Assembly: GCA_003478935.1 (NCBI GenBank)
Contig: QUFP01000032.1
Location: forward strand, 1-54,675
DNA length: 54,675 nucleotides
Source: Firmicutes bacterium AF25-13AC
GTDB taxonomy: Bacteria > Bacillota > Clostridia > Lachnospirales > Lachnospiraceae
Direction: 5' to 3'
The translations under genes were made by a program, and so were the position numbers. Of the stretch, positions 18,595 to 28,006 are shown piece after piece; position 1 is the stretch's first letter, and each line of letters opens with the position of its first letter. Under the pieces are notes generated by a model. The model was not told the DNA's origin. It searched no databases and worked only from the letters and a program-made list of their open reading frames with translations.

Positions 18595-19875
18595 ATGGAA
18601 AAACTGATATTAGGTTTTGATTTATGCGATGATGTGACAAAAATAAGCCGGTACCGTCTTGATAACATGAACCCGGCAGACATAAGCTTTCCTCAGGCGG
18701 ATAATCGTACAGTCATTCAGACGGCGCTCGGACGAAAGAAGGGACAGGACGGATGGCTTGTAGGAAAAGAAGCCTATGAAGCTGTGCTTGAGGGCGGAGG
18801 AGCTGTAGTTGATAAGCTTTTGACGCTGCTGACAAAAAAAAGCAGCGTAGCAGTTGGCGACAGGCGATATCAGCCAGAGCAGCTATTAGGAAGCTATATA
18901 GGAACGCTTCTTGAAACTGTTTATGAGCAGTGCGGCACGCGAAGCGTTGCCAGACTTGTCTTTACGCTTGAAAAGACTGATCCGGCAGTTATGGACAGCA
19001 TTATCCATTGTATGGACAGCCTTGGAATACCAAGAGAAAATGTCAGCATCATCAATCACACAGAGGCTTATTTGTATTTTGTGCTGCGCCAGCCAAAGGC
19101 AAATTTTGATAATAGAGCTTTACTTTTAGACTGGTCTGGAACTCAGCTTAGCAGCTATGAATTAAATTTGATTCGCAGTGTAAATCCGCCTGTAATTAAG
19201 GCAACAAGACAGGTGCTTGAAACTAGTCTGTCGCAGGATATGATGAGCAATGAGACTCATCGCAGGATGGTAGATTCAACAATTAGAGAGCATCTTGAGC
19301 GAATAATTGATCACCGTGGTGTAAGCTCTTTGTTTGTCAGCGGCAAGGCAATGGAAAATTGTCAGGAATGGGGAAAAAGCTTTTTAAATGCGCTTGCAGT
19401 CGGAAAAAAGGTGCGAAAAGGTATCTTTTATGAGAGCAACGTGTTCGCAAAGGGAGCTGTGATCAATGCAAACAATGAGCTGCACGGCAGAAATTCATAT
19501 CCATACACAATTATATGTGAGGGACGTGTCGGTGCTTCAATGTGGATGGATACAAGTGTGCACGGCAGCAAGAAGGTTTTGATGCTTGCAAAAGAAGGCA
19601 GTAACTGGTATGATTGCCGTACAACAGCCGACCTTATTTTGGATGAGGCGTCCTCAATTCGCCTGAAGATAAAAAAGACAGGTGAAAAGCTGACTGTATT
19701 TGAAAACATCAGCCTGGATGCATTTCCAAAGAGGCCAAACAAGACAACAAGAGTTCGTCTAATTTTGACATTTACATCTGAGCATACAGCAATGGTGCGT
19801 GTGCAGGATCTTGGATTTGGCGAATTTTTCCCGTCATCAGGTATTGTTGTCAAAAAAGAAATTAAAATAGATTAA
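18595..19875 (+). CDS. Divergent Hsp70-like (actin-fold) protein, DUF5716-like
   Basis: 426 residues. Several segments line up with Hsp70: ILGFDLCDD at 5-13 (phosphate 1), then LVFTLEKTDPAVMDSIIHC and SIINHTEAYLYF at 121-162, matching the canonical Hsp70 stretch ending in INEPTAAAL. ALLLDWSGTQLSSYEL at 175-190 corresponds to phosphate 2, SLFVSGKAMENC at 245-256 to the adenosine motif, and FAKGAVINA follows. Residues about 360-425 (FENISLDAFPKRP, RVRLILTF, VRVQDLGFGEF) resemble the Hsp70 substrate-binding beta-sandwich. Phosphate motifs are degenerate (DWSGTQ instead of DLGGGT; Cys-Asp-Asp instead of Gly-Thr-Thr), so ATP hydrolysis may be weak or absent. It sits between a large repeat protein and a TPR protein. 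I recall a family DUF5716 for such proteins, unverified. Confidence 0.75.
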   Translation: MEKLILGFDLCDDVTKISRYRLDNMNPADISFPQADNRTVIQTALGRKKGQDGWLVGKEAYEAVLEGGGAVVDKLLTLLTKKSSVAVGDRRYQPEQLLGSYIGTLLETVYEQCGTRSVARLVFTLEKTDPAVMDSIIHCMDSLGIPRENVSIINHTEAYLYFVLRQPKANFDNRALLLDWSGTQLSSYELNLIRSVNPPVIKATRQVLETSLSQDMMSNETHRRMVDSTIREHLERIIDHRGVSSLFVSGKAMENCQEWGKSFLNALAVGKKVRKGIFYESNVFAKGAVINANNELHGRNSYPYTIICEGRVGASMWMDTSVHGSKKVLMLAKEGSNWYDCRTTADLILDEASSIRLKIKKTGEKLTVFENISLDAFPKRPNKTTRVRLILTFTSEHTAMVRVQDLGFGEFFPSSGIVVKKEIKID

Positions 19876-19888
19876 GGAGGCATCGGGA

Positions 19889-20704
19889 ATGGAACAATAT
19901 ATTCAGTGCGGTGACATTGCCGAGAATCCGCTCTACGTAAAGGAACTAGGCATCCATATTTACACAGCGGAAGAATTCTGCTATTATATATTCAACAATA
20001 CGTATCTGCTCGGTGAGGATTTTATCCGTCAGGAGGTCATTGACTTTTTTAGAGTTGAGCTTCATATGCCGGAATTAGCAGATAAAATTGTAAAATTCTA
20101 CGGATCAAGTGCTGACATGGGTGCAGTTTTGGTAATGATCATGCGTGAAATTGGTTACTATGAAGAAAACCAGATTCAGCAGTTTCAAAACCGTCTTGAC
20201 CGTATGAACCGTCAGAGCCTTTTGGAGCGCAGCAAGGAAAGAGGAGATCTTTTGCTTGATAAAGGGCGCTTTGAATGTGCGGTTCAGATCTACAGCCAGA
20301 CACTGCAGATGCCAAGAGATCTTCGGCAGAAGCCTCAATTTTATGGTCAGATTCTGCAGCATATGGGTGTGGCCTATCTTCGCATGGGATATGCGGATGA
20401 GGCGATGGAATGTCTGGAAGCTGCTTATGCAGAATTAAAGCGAGAAGAGATACTAGAGCAAATGTATTATCTGGCGCTTCAGACAGGAAAGCCATTTGCA
20501 AAGGAACTTGAATGCGTGGCGAGCAGCCAGATTTCCAGATGGCAGGCCCATTACATGGAGGTTGAAACACGTCTTCAGGAGCAAAGTGAGCAGGAGACTG
20601 TTGTGCGCAGTATCGGAGAGGATAATGAAATCAATTTAAAGATTTCACAGGATTATCTGACGCAGCGAAAACGTGCCTATTGCCATATGGTAATGGACGA
20701 GTAA
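19889..20704 (+). CDS. TPR-containing protein of unknown function
   Basis: 271 residues, no signal peptide. The N-terminal 120 residues are a helical domain ([20 protein letters not shown]). Residues about 115-190 hold two TPR-like helix pairs: [22 protein letters not shown] and [23 protein letters not shown]. The C-terminus is charged and predicted coiled coil. AAGGAGGCATCGGGA precedes the ATG, 13 bases after the Hsp70-like gene, so it is surely co-transcribed. TPR proteins often serve as Hsp70 co-chaperones, which suggests but does not prove a role with the upstream gene. Its stop is 29 bases before valS. Confidence 0.75.
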   Translation: MEQYIQCGDIAENPLYVKELGIHIYTAEEFCYYIFNNTYLLGEDFIRQEVIDFFRVELHMPELADKIVKFYGSSADMGAVLVMIMREIGYYEENQIQQFQNRLDRMNRQSLLERSKERGDLLLDKGRFECAVQIYSQTLQMPRDLRQKPQFYGQILQHMGVAYLRMGYADEAMECLEAAYAELKREEILEQMYYLALQTGKPFAKELECVASSQISRWQAHYMEVETRLQEQSEQETVVRSIGEDNEINLKISQDYLTQRKRAYCHMVMDE

Positions 20705-20733
20705 GAAAAAAGAGCAAAGAAGTGAGGAGACTT

Positions 20734-23376
20734 ATGAAAGAACTGGACAAAACATATAATCCGTCTGAGATTGAGGGCAGGATTTATGACAAGTGGATGG
20801 AGAAAAAATATTTTCACGCAGAGGTAAATCGCGACAAAAAGCCATTTACAATTGTAATGCCGCCGCCGAATATTACCGGACAGCTTCATATGGGTCATGC
20901 ACTGGATAATACCATGCAGGATATTCTGATCCGTTATAAGAGAATGCAGGGCTATGAGGCACTTTGGCAGCCGGGAACTGATCATGCAGCAATTGCTACC
21001 GAAGTTAAGGTAATTCAGAACTTAAAGACAAAGGGCATCGAGAAGAAGGATCTGACAAGAGATCAGTTCTTAAAGTATGCATGGGAGTGGAAAGATGAGT
21101 ACGGCGGACGTATTGTGCGTCAGTTAAAGAAGTTAGGTTCCTCTGCTGACTGGGACAGAGAGCGCTTTACAATGGATGAGGGCTGCTCTGAGGCTGTTCA
21201 GGAGGTATTTATCCGTCTGTACGAAAAAGGCTATATTTATAAGGGAAGCCGCATCATCAACTGGTGTCCTGTTTGTAAGACATCTATTTCAGATGCCGAG
21301 GTTGAGCATGTAGAGCAGGAAGGTCATTTTTGGCATATCAAGTATCCGATCGTAGGTGAGGAAGGTCGTTTTGTAGAGATTGCAACGACACGTCCGGAGA
21401 CTATGCTTGGTGATACTGCAGTTGCCGTAAATCCAGATGACGAGCGCTATAAGGATATTGTAGGCAAGATGCTTCTGCTTCCAATTGTTAATAAGGAGAT
21501 TCCGGTAATCGCAGATCCTTACGTTGATAAGGAGTTTGGAACTGGCTGTGTAAAGATTACACCGGCACACGATCCGAATGACTTTGAAGTTGGAAAGCGT
21601 CATAATCTTCCAGAGATCAATGTCATGAATGATGACGGAACCATCAATGCAAATGGCGGCAAGTATGAGGGAATGGACCGCTATGAAGCAAGAAAGGCTA
21701 TCGTAGCAGAGCTTGAGAGCATGGGTCTTTTAGTAAAGGTTGTTCCTCATGTTCATGCAGTTGGAACACATGACCGCTGTAAGACAACTGTAGAGCCGCT
21801 TGTAAAGCAGCAGTGGTTTGTAAAGATGGATGAGATGGCAAAGCCGGCAATCGCAGCATTAAAGGAAGGCCGTCTTAAGTTTGTTCCAGAAAATTATGGA
21901 AAGACATATTTGCACTGGCTGGAGGGAATCCGTGACTGGTGTATTTCAAGACAGCTTTGGTGGGGACACAGAATCCCGGCTTATTATTGTGATGAGTGCG
22001 GTGAGATGGTTGTATCAAAGGATGCACCGACATGCTGCCCAAAGTGCGGATGTACACATATGACACAGGATCCAGATACACTTGATACCTGGTTCTCCTC
22101 TGCATTATGGCCATTCTCTACACTTGGCTGGCCAAAGAAGACACCAGAGTACGAATATTTCTATCCGACAGACGTTCTTGTAACAGGATATGATATCATT
22201 TTCTTCTGGGTTATCCGTATGGTATTCTCAGGTATCGAGCAGACAGGAAAGGAGCCATTCCATACTGTATTGATTCATGGTCTTGTAAGAGACTCACAGG
22301 GCCGCAAGATGAGTAAGTCACTTGGAAACGGAATTGATCCGCTTGAGGTTATTGACAAGTACGGCGCTGATGCACTTCGTATGACACTTATGACAGGAAA
22401 CGCACCAGGAAACGATATGCGTTTCTACTATGAGCGTGTTGAGGCATCAAGAAACTTTGCAAACAAGATCTGGAATGCATCACGCTTTATCATGATGAAC
22501 ATGGAAAAGGCATCAACAGACAATGTTTCACTGGAAGATCTGACTATGGCAGATAAGTGGATTTTGACAAAGTGCAACAGTCTGATTGAGGAAGTAACAG
22601 AAAATCTTGACCGCTACGAGATGGGTATTGCTCTTCAGAAAGTATATGATTTCGTATGGGAAGAGTTCTGTGACTGGTACATTGAGATGGTTAAGCCACG
22701 TCTGTGGGACGATGGCAATAAGTCTCAGGCAGCAGCAATTTGGACCTTAAAGACTGTTCTGATTGAGTCCTTGAAGCTTCTTCATCCATTTATTCCGTTT
22801 GTTACAGAAGAAATTTTCTGCAACCTGCAGGATGAGGAAGAAAGCATAATGGTATCTGCATGGCCGGTAAGCAAAAAAGAGTGGAACTTTGCAGAGGAAG
22901 AGGAAGCAGTAGAGATGATGAAGGAGGCAGTTCGTGCGATCCGTACAGTTCGTACTTCCATGAATGTACCGCCGAGCAAGAAGGCTACTGTATATGTTGT
23001 ATCTGAGGATGCAAAGGTAAGAGAAATCTTTGAACATAATAAGATATTCTTTGCAACACTTGGTTATGCAAATGAGGTCCTGATTCAGTCTGATAAGGCA
23101 GGAATCGCTGAGGATGCCGTATCTGCGGTAACAGCACGCGCAACTATGTATATGCCATTTGCAGAGTTAGTTGATGTGGCAAAGGAGATTGAGCGTCTTG
23201 AAAAAGAAGAGAAAAAGCTCGAAGGCGAATTAAAGCGTTCTAACAGCATGCTGTCAAATGAACGTTTTATCAGCAAGGCACCGGCAGAAAAAATTGCCGA
23301 GGAAAAGGCTAAGCTTGAAAAGTATGAGGCAACTATGAAGCAGGTACAGGAAAGATTGGCTGCTTTAAAGAAGTAA
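20734..23376 (+). CDS. valS: Valine--tRNA ligase
   Basis: 880-residue class I aminoacyl-tRNA synthetase that charges tRNA-Val. [16 protein letters not shown] at about 44-59 carries the HIGH motif (HMGH), and [11 protein letters not shown] at about 523-533 the KMSKS loop. The editing (CP1) domain lies between, with [17 protein letters not shown] and [15 protein letters not shown]. The C-terminal coiled-coil arm is visible as [19 protein letters not shown]. The start at 20734 follows AGTGAGGAGACTT. No T-box is seen before it; it seems to be read through from the upstream three-gene operon. A terminator follows. Confidence 0.97.
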   Translation: MKELDKTYNPSEIEGRIYDKWMEKKYFHAEVNRDKKPFTIVMPPPNITGQLHMGHALDNTMQDILIRYKRMQGYEALWQPGTDHAAIATEVKVIQNLKTKGIEKKDLTRDQFLKYAWEWKDEYGGRIVRQLKKLGSSADWDRERFTMDEGCSEAVQEVFIRLYEKGYIYKGSRIINWCPVCKTSISDAEVEHVEQEGHFWHIKYPIVGEEGRFVEIATTRPETMLGDTAVAVNPDDERYKDIVGKMLLLPIVNKEIPVIADPYVDKEFGTGCVKITPAHDPNDFEVGKRHNLPEINVMNDDGTINANGGKYEGMDRYEARKAIVAELESMGLLVKVVPHVHAVGTHDRCKTTVEPLVKQQWFVKMDEMAKPAIAALKEGRLKFVPENYGKTYLHWLEGIRDWCISRQLWWGHRIPAYYCDECGEMVVSKDAPTCCPKCGCTHMTQDPDTLDTWFSSALWPFSTLGWPKKTPEYEYFYPTDVLVTGYDIIFFWVIRMVFSGIEQTGKEPFHTVLIHGLVRDSQGRKMSKSLGNGIDPLEVIDKYGADALRMTLMTGNAPGNDMRFYYERVEASRNFANKIWNASRFIMMNMEKASTDNVSLEDLTMADKWILTKCNSLIEEVTENLDRYEMGIALQKVYDFVWEEFCDWYIEMVKPRLWDDGNKSQAAAIWTLKTVLIESLKLLHPFIPFVTEEIFCNLQDEEESIMVSAWPVSKKEWNFAEEEEAVEMMKEAVRAIRTVRTSMNVPPSKKATVYVVSEDAKVREIFEHNKIFFATLGYANEVLIQSDKAGIAEDAVSAVTARATMYMPFAELVDVAKEIERLEKEEKKLEGELKRSNSMLSNERFISKAPAEKIAEEKAKLEKYEATMKQVQERLAALKK

Positions 23377-23397
23377 ATCAAATACACTTAAAAGTTA

Positions 23398-23442
23398 AAA
23401 AAGCCATTCCCTTAGGCTTTTGCCTTGGGGATTGGCTTTTTG
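23398..23442 (+). terminator. Intrinsic terminator after valS
   Basis: Stem AAAAGCCATTCCC with GGGGATTGGCTTTT, one mismatch, and inner complementarity AGGC/GCCT, followed by a T-run. It also lies downstream of the convergent methyltransferase gene and could act on both strands. Confidence 0.8.
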
Positions 23443-23494
23443 TGTGCTGTGCAGCATAGAAGTTCTGCAAAGGTGTTATGTTACAAAAATTATA

Positions 23495-24682
23495 TTATTC
23501 TGAGATAGTATTATCTTTTTTACATAGTAGACGATATAACGTCGGATTAACATCAAAGGCAGCGAGAAGCTCATTGATTTGTGCTTTGTTGTCAGCACAG
23601 TGTCCGTTATACACAGCGCGAATCAGCAGATTTTTCGGGGTATGCGCCATATCAATAAACTCTAAAATCTGGGTACGGTAGCCATTCGCCTCTAAGATCT
23701 GGGCGCGCAGTCCATCAGTCATAAGTGCAGCCATGCGCTCTTTTAGTATGCCATAATGAAGTACTGGGGAGAGCAGATCATTTTTCATCTGCTTATTTAA
23801 TTCATGCTGGCAGCAAGGAACAGATAGGATGACTTTTGCACCCCAGCCGACGGCCTTTGCAAGTGCATAGTCAGTGGCTGTGTCACATGCATGAAGCGTA
23901 ACGACCATGTCGACCTGGCTGCATCCATCGTAGTAAGCGATGTCACCGCATAAAAATTCAAGCTTATCATAGCCGTATTTAACAGCGAGTTCGTTACAGT
24001 GGCGAATTACATCTTCCTTTAAATCAAGACCTGTAATGCGCACAGGATATCCCTTTAAGACCTTTAAGTAATAATAAATTGCAAAGGTCAGATAAGATTT
24101 TCCACAGCCAAAGTCAAGAATGCGAAGCTCGCGGTCTGTAGGAAGTGAGGGAAGAATATCTTCAATATATTCAAGAAAACGGTTGATTTGACGAAACTTA
24201 TCATAGTGAGCGTTAACGATGTTTCCATTTTGCGTCATTACGCCAAGATCAATTAAAAATGGTACAGGAATACCTTCTTCAAGAATATATTTCTTTTTGC
24301 GGTTATGAGAAAGAGAAATTTTTGGCTGTTTGGCTGAGGCATTCACCTTCTTTTTAATAGTAATGGTTCCTTTTTTGCTCACAAGAACATTGGCGGTAAA
24401 GCTCTTTGTTTCTACGAGTGCATTTTTAAATGATGCTGTTTGTGACGAAGTATCAGAAGACAGTTTACCTGTTAAATAAGAGCCAGCGTCACCGGCAGTC
24501 AAATTTTTATGGAAAACCTGAGTTTTCGTATATTCTTCTATCTGGAAAAGCAACGATTTATTTTTTAGCATCGGACGGGCACAAATTTTAATGACACCAT
24601 CCTTCGACGAAGGATTGCTTAAAATGACTCTTATAAGCGTTTCGTTTAGGCAGTCAGTAAAGAGTGACTGTAGATCGGACAT
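23495..24682 (-). CDS. Class I SAM-dependent methyltransferase (Methyltransf_32-like)
   Basis: 395-residue protein. An N-terminal domain of about 170 residues precedes a Rossmann methyltransferase domain. Motif I is LRILDFGCGKSYLTFAIYYYL, followed by ITGLDLKEDVI (acidic ribose contact) and VDMVVTLHACDTATDYAL (motif IV region). SVPCCQHELNKQM then follows, a cysteine pair seen in proteins of the Pfam Methyltransf_32 family. The substrate is unknown; relatives include putative rRNA/tRNA methylases. The start has a weak AAGAAGG upstream. The gene is convergent with valS. Confidence 0.8.
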   Translation of the reverse strand: MSDLQSLFTDCLNETLIRVILSNPSSKDGVIKICARPMLKNKSLLFQIEEYTKTQVFHKNLTAGDAGSYLTGKLSSDTSSQTASFKNALVETKSFTANVLVSKKGTITIKKKVNASAKQPKISLSHNRKKKYILEEGIPVPFLIDLGVMTQNGNIVNAHYDKFRQINRFLEYIEDILPSLPTDRELRILDFGCGKSYLTFAIYYYLKVLKGYPVRITGLDLKEDVIRHCNELAVKYGYDKLEFLCGDIAYYDGCSQVDMVVTLHACDTATDYALAKAVGWGAKVILSVPCCQHELNKQMKNDLLSPVLHYGILKERMAALMTDGLRAQILEANGYRTQILEFIDMAHTPKNLLIRAVYNGHCADNKAQINELLAAFDVNPTLYRLLCKKDNTISE

Positions 24683-24807
24683 AAAAAACCTTCTTTCTGC
24701 AGAATGATACAGAATCTGCTGTGTATGTTTGCGAAAAGTTGTTCTTGCTATTTCACAGATTTAATTTTATAATACAAGTATTCCAAAAGCAAGAGGAAAA
24801 TAAGACA

Positions 24808-25742
24808 ATGGAAAACAGTAAGAGTAGTTATGTAAAGATAATAAATGAGATTTGCGCAGAAGAAGGAATTAAGCTTAGCAGCTATTCCTATGACTGGGCA
24901 TTTTGTCTGAGAAAGGATCAAAAGCGTGCCTTCATTTTGGGGTATCAGTTTGGATTAAATCCTTCGTCTGTGCAGCAGGTATGCAATGATAAAAATATTG
25001 CAAGTGAGGTACTAAAAGAGGAAGATATTCCTAGTGTATATCATGCCTGTTTTATGGCACCGTCTATGCTGCAGTATACTGGAGGAAAAGGCAGCTGGAA
25101 AGCACTTTTAGCAGAGCTTGAGAAGGGAACGCTTGTCTGCAAGGACAATTATGGAACGGGAGGCAATCTTGTTTTTAAAGTTAGGACACAAGCGGAGCTA
25201 GAGCAGGCCGCTTCTGATATCTATAAATCATCAGAGGCAATGGCGGTTTGTCGCTATGAAGACATTCAAAGCGAATATCGTCTTGTTGTATTAGACGGCG
25301 AGATTCGCCTTGCCTTTTCAAAGATTCGTCCGTCACTTACTGGTGATGGTGTGTCAACAGTTGGCAAATTGCTGGCAGAGGCTATTGCAAAGGGACAGAT
25401 TCACAGCTTTCTCGTGCCAAATGAGGCAGAGCTTTCCAAGGTACCGGAAAAGATGAGACTTATTTATTAAATTGGAAGCACAATCTTGGACAGGGAGCAA
25501 GCGCGCTCACGCTTTCCATTCCAGATTTAGAGGAAGAGCTTGTCAGCCTTGTAAAGAAAACAGCCAAGGCACTAGGCATCCGTTTTGCTTCAATTGATAT
25601 GATTAAAACTAAGGCAGGCTGGAAGGTACTTGAGGTCAACGCTGGTGTCATGATGGAACATTTTGCTTCCTCTGGTGAAAATCAGTATATCACTGCGAAG
25701 GCAATCTATCGTGATGCGATACTGAAAATGTTTGAGGGTTGA
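24808..25742 (+). pseudogene. ATP-grasp family protein, frameshifted near residue 220
   Basis: The ATG at 24808 follows AAGAGGAAAATAAGACA. The reading frame continues to a TAA at 25468-25470. Restoring one T at about 25461-25466 joins it to a second frame reading LNWKHNLGQGASALTL and ending at 25742, a 311-residue protein. Motifs fit the ATP-grasp fold: LVCKDNYGTGGNLVFKV (nucleotide loop), CRYEDIQSEYRLVVLDGEI (central sheet), LTGDGVSTVGKLL and, after the shift, WKVLEVNAGVMMEHF (metal-binding Glu/Asn). Relatives ligate amino acids or peptides (RimK/cyanophycin synthetase-like). The substrate is unknown. The frame change is exactly one missing base. Confidence 0.78.
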
Positions 25743-25810
25743 TTTTTTTTGCAAAAATAGGTATTATGATGCAGAAGGCCTAAAGACTATATGAAGAAAG
25801 GTATAAAGGT

Positions 25811-25948
25811 ATGATAAATTTTGAAGAAGAGCTGGCTAAATTTAAGCCAAGTCTTGAAGTGGATGAAACGGAAAAAGCCATCTTGAATGATAAGATGGTA
25901 GATATTACCGATATTCTTCAGGAACTGATGAACGAGATTAAGAAATAG
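25811..25948 (+). CDS. Small acidic protein of unknown function (45 residues)
   Basis: The ATG at 25811 follows AAGAAAGGTATAAAGGT. The product starts MINFEEELAKFKPSLEVDE and ends LQELMNEIKK. It is strongly acidic with a predicted C-terminal amphipathic helix and no membrane segment. The stop at 25946-25948 is 26 bases before the TPR membrane-protein gene, so it probably shares that operon. I do not recognise a named family. Confidence 0.6.
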   Translation: MINFEEELAKFKPSLEVDETEKAILNDKMVDITDILQELMNEIKK

Positions 25949-25974
25949 TTAAAGATAAACACACGGAGGAATGC

Positions 25975-27564
25975 ATGAAGTGCTATGCTTGTAACTGCAG
26001 GCTGTCCCCGGATCGGGATACCTGCCCAAAATGCGGAGCTGACATTAGACTGTACCGTAAGATTATTTACGCATCCAATCAATATTACAATCTTGGTCTG
26101 GCGAGAGCTAAGGCAAGAGATTTGACGGGAGCGGCAGAATGTCTTCGAACTAGTCTGCAGCTGTATAAGAAAAATATAAGCGCCAGAAATCTGCTCGGAC
26201 TTGTCTATTATGAGATGGGTGAGGCAGCGCTGGCATTAAAGGAATGGGTTATCAGTAAAAATCTTCGTCACAGAGGAAATATTGCTGATGACTATATAAG
26301 AGATATGCGTGACAACCGTCAGTCATTAGACAGTGCAGATCACAGCATAAGAAAGTTTAATCAGGCACTTGAATACGCGAAAACTGGATCAAAGGATATG
26401 GCAGTCATTCAGTTAAAGAAGGTCATAAACGTTAACCCGCGTATGATAAAGGCGTATCAGCTGCTGGCGCTTCTTTATATGGAAGATCAAAAATATGATC
26501 AGGCATTAGACGTCATTGACCGATGCCTTGAGATCGACAGAGGAAATCCAGGTGCACTTTCTTATAAGAGAGAGCTTGAGACAACCTATAAGGCTTCAAA
26601 GAAAAAGAATTCTATTGGTGTGGCAGGCGAGCTTGAGCGTGAGGAAGTAATCATCCCAGTCCGCATGCGCGACTACGGAAGCTATCTGGCAGCAGCAGCT
26701 TATGTGCTGGTTGGCTTTTTGCTATCTCTTGGAGTATTATATTATGTTATTATGCCAGGCAAGGAGGCACAGCTTGATGAAAAGAGTCAGGCAAAGATTC
26801 AGCAGTATGAAGACAAGTATGCGTCATTAAATGCTGATATCACAGAGTTAGAAGATAAGCTGGAGAAGCTTCAGAATGAGAAAGATCAGGATGCTGAGAG
26901 CTATCAGCACAGCAGCAGTGAGAGTGAGCAGCTTGTCAATGCATATCAAGCTCTTTTAGCAGTGGCAAAGCCATTTGTTGAGGAAGATTATGCGCAGGCA
27001 ATTGATCTGTATGCAGCGCTTGATGCAAATGCAGTAGATGATGATACATATAAAGAAATGTATCAGTCAATCAAGGAACAAATGGAAAATCACTTAAATG
27101 ATCGTATTTTCGAGAAAGCGATCTGGAAGCGTGAGCATGAAGGTGATCGTCAGGCAGCAATAGAGTTGTGCCAGAAGATCATTGAGCTTGATCCATCATA
27201 CAGTGAAGCATATTTTTATGTTGCCGTCAGTGCGCAGGAGTTAAATCAAAACGACCTTGCAATTGACATGTATACGCAGTACATACAGCGATTCCCAGTT
27301 GGACCTCAGATTCAGGATGCGCGTGTAAATTTAAATGCTATTGCACCGCAGGTACTTCGGTCACTTGATGCAAAACCAGAGGTGCCAAATGCAGCACCGG
27401 AACCGGCAGCAGATCCAAACGCGGCAGAACCAGCGGCAGATCCGAATGTAGCGGCAGATCCAAACGCAGCAGAACCAGCGGCAGATCCAAATGCAGCGGC
27501 AGATCCAAACGCAGCAGATCCAAACGCAGCAGATCCAAATGCAGCAGAACCAGCAGCAAATTAA
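25975..27564 (+). CDS. Membrane TPR protein with N-terminal zinc ribbon and Ala-Asp-Pro-Asn tail
   Basis: 529 residues. An N-terminal zinc ribbon CYACNCRLSPDRDTCPKC (two Cys pairs, residues 3-20) precedes TPR-like repeats to about residue 200 (ARNLLGLVYYEMGEAALALKEW, AYQLLALLYMEDQKYDQALDVI). A single membrane helix lies at about 240-262 (YVLVGFLLSLGVLYYVIM). After it come a coiled coil, about 270-310, and two more TPRs (AIELCQKIIELDPSYSEAYFYVAVSA). The last 52 residues are a low-complexity Ala/Pro/Asp/Asn repeat. The topology puts the zinc ribbon and first TPRs in the cytoplasm and the rest outside. GGAGGAATGC precedes the ATG. Function unknown, perhaps an envelope scaffold. Confidence 0.8.
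   Translation: MKCYACNCRLSPDRDTCPKCGADIRLYRKIIYASNQYYNLGLARAKARDLTGAAECLRTSLQLYKKNISARNLLGLVYYEMGEAALALKEWVISKNLRHRGNIADDYIRDMRDNRQSLDSADHSIRKFNQALEYAKTGSKDMAVIQLKKVINVNPRMIKAYQLLALLYMEDQKYDQALDVIDRCLEIDRGNPGALSYKRELETTYKASKKKNSIGVAGELEREEVIIPVRMRDYGSYLAAAAYVLVGFLLSLGVLYYVIMPGKEAQLDEKSQAKIQQYEDKYASLNADITELEDKLEKLQNEKDQDAESYQHSSSESEQLVNAYQALLAVAKPFVEEDYAQAIDLYAALDANAVDDDTYKEMYQSIKEQMENHLNDRIFEKAIWKREHEGDRQAAIELCQKIIELDPSYSEAYFYVAVSAQELNQNDLAIDMYTQYIQRFPVGPQIQDARVNLNAIAPQVLRSLDAKPEVPNAAPEPAADPNAAEPAADPNVAADPNAAEPAADPNAAADPNAADPNAADPNAAEPAAN
27405..27560 (+). repeat. Coding tandem repeats (AADPNA-type) at the end of the TPR gene
   Basis: The DNA repeats the unit gcagatccaaaygcagc, interspersed with gaaccagcg units, encoding alternating AADPNA and EPAADPN segments. 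Copies are nearly identical at the DNA level, which makes slippage and length variation likely. The repeat stays in frame to the stop codon at 27562. Confidence 0.8.
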
Positions 27565-27581
27565 AAAAATGTACGAAAGAT

Positions 27582-27618
27582 AAGACACAGAAGCGAAGTT
27601 GTTTCTGTGTCTTTTTTG
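27582..27618 (+). terminator. Intrinsic terminator after the TPR gene
   Basis: Stem AAGACACAGAA with TTTCTGTGTCTT, loop about 10 bases, followed by TTTTTTG. It separates the TPR operon from the spoIIA operon. Confidence 0.85.
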
Positions 27619-27647
27619 TTAGAAAAAATAAGGGAAAGGAATTTGAA

Positions 27648-27965
27648 ATGGAAAAAATGGAAAATGTAACATATATGCAGGCTGGACCTGTTTTGATTAT
27701 TGGTTTGCCAGAGGAGGTTGATGATCATGTATGCAATGGCATTCGTGAGGAGACAGACCGCTATATTTCAGCTGGAAAGGTGCAGAAGCTGATTTTTGAT
27801 TTTTCTAAGACTGGCTTTATGGACAGCTCAGGTATTGGAATTTTGCTTGGACGCTACAAGCGCATGCATCATATGGGCGGCGAAGTGCTTGTGACAGGTG
27901 AGGATGCGAAAATTCGAAGACTTCTTCGCATCTCCGGTGTGTATCAGGTGGTGGGAACACTGTAA
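27648..27965 (+). CDS. spoIIAA: Anti-sigma F factor antagonist SpoIIAA
   Basis: 105-residue STAS-domain protein. Unphosphorylated SpoIIAA releases sigma F from SpoIIAB in the forespore. FMDSSGIGILLGRYK contains the serine phosphorylated by SpoIIAB (DSSG), and LIFDFSKT is the preceding beta strand. The ATG follows GGGAAAGGAATTTGAA; another ATG three codons later is possible. First gene of the classical spoIIAA-spoIIAB-sigF order. Confidence 0.95.
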   Translation: MEKMENVTYMQAGPVLIIGLPEEVDDHVCNGIREETDRYISAGKVQKLIFDFSKTGFMDSSGIGILLGRYKRMHHMGGEVLVTGEDAKIRRLLRISGVYQVVGTL

Positions 27966-28006
27966 TAAGAGTAAGGTTCGCAGCAGCTGCTGCAGATGGA
28001 GGAGAT

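Noticed and set aside
27338..27588. Minus-strand frames of Leu/Cys-rich proteins over the TPR tail
   Set aside because: They mirror the repeated gcagatccaaa DNA and have no start signals.
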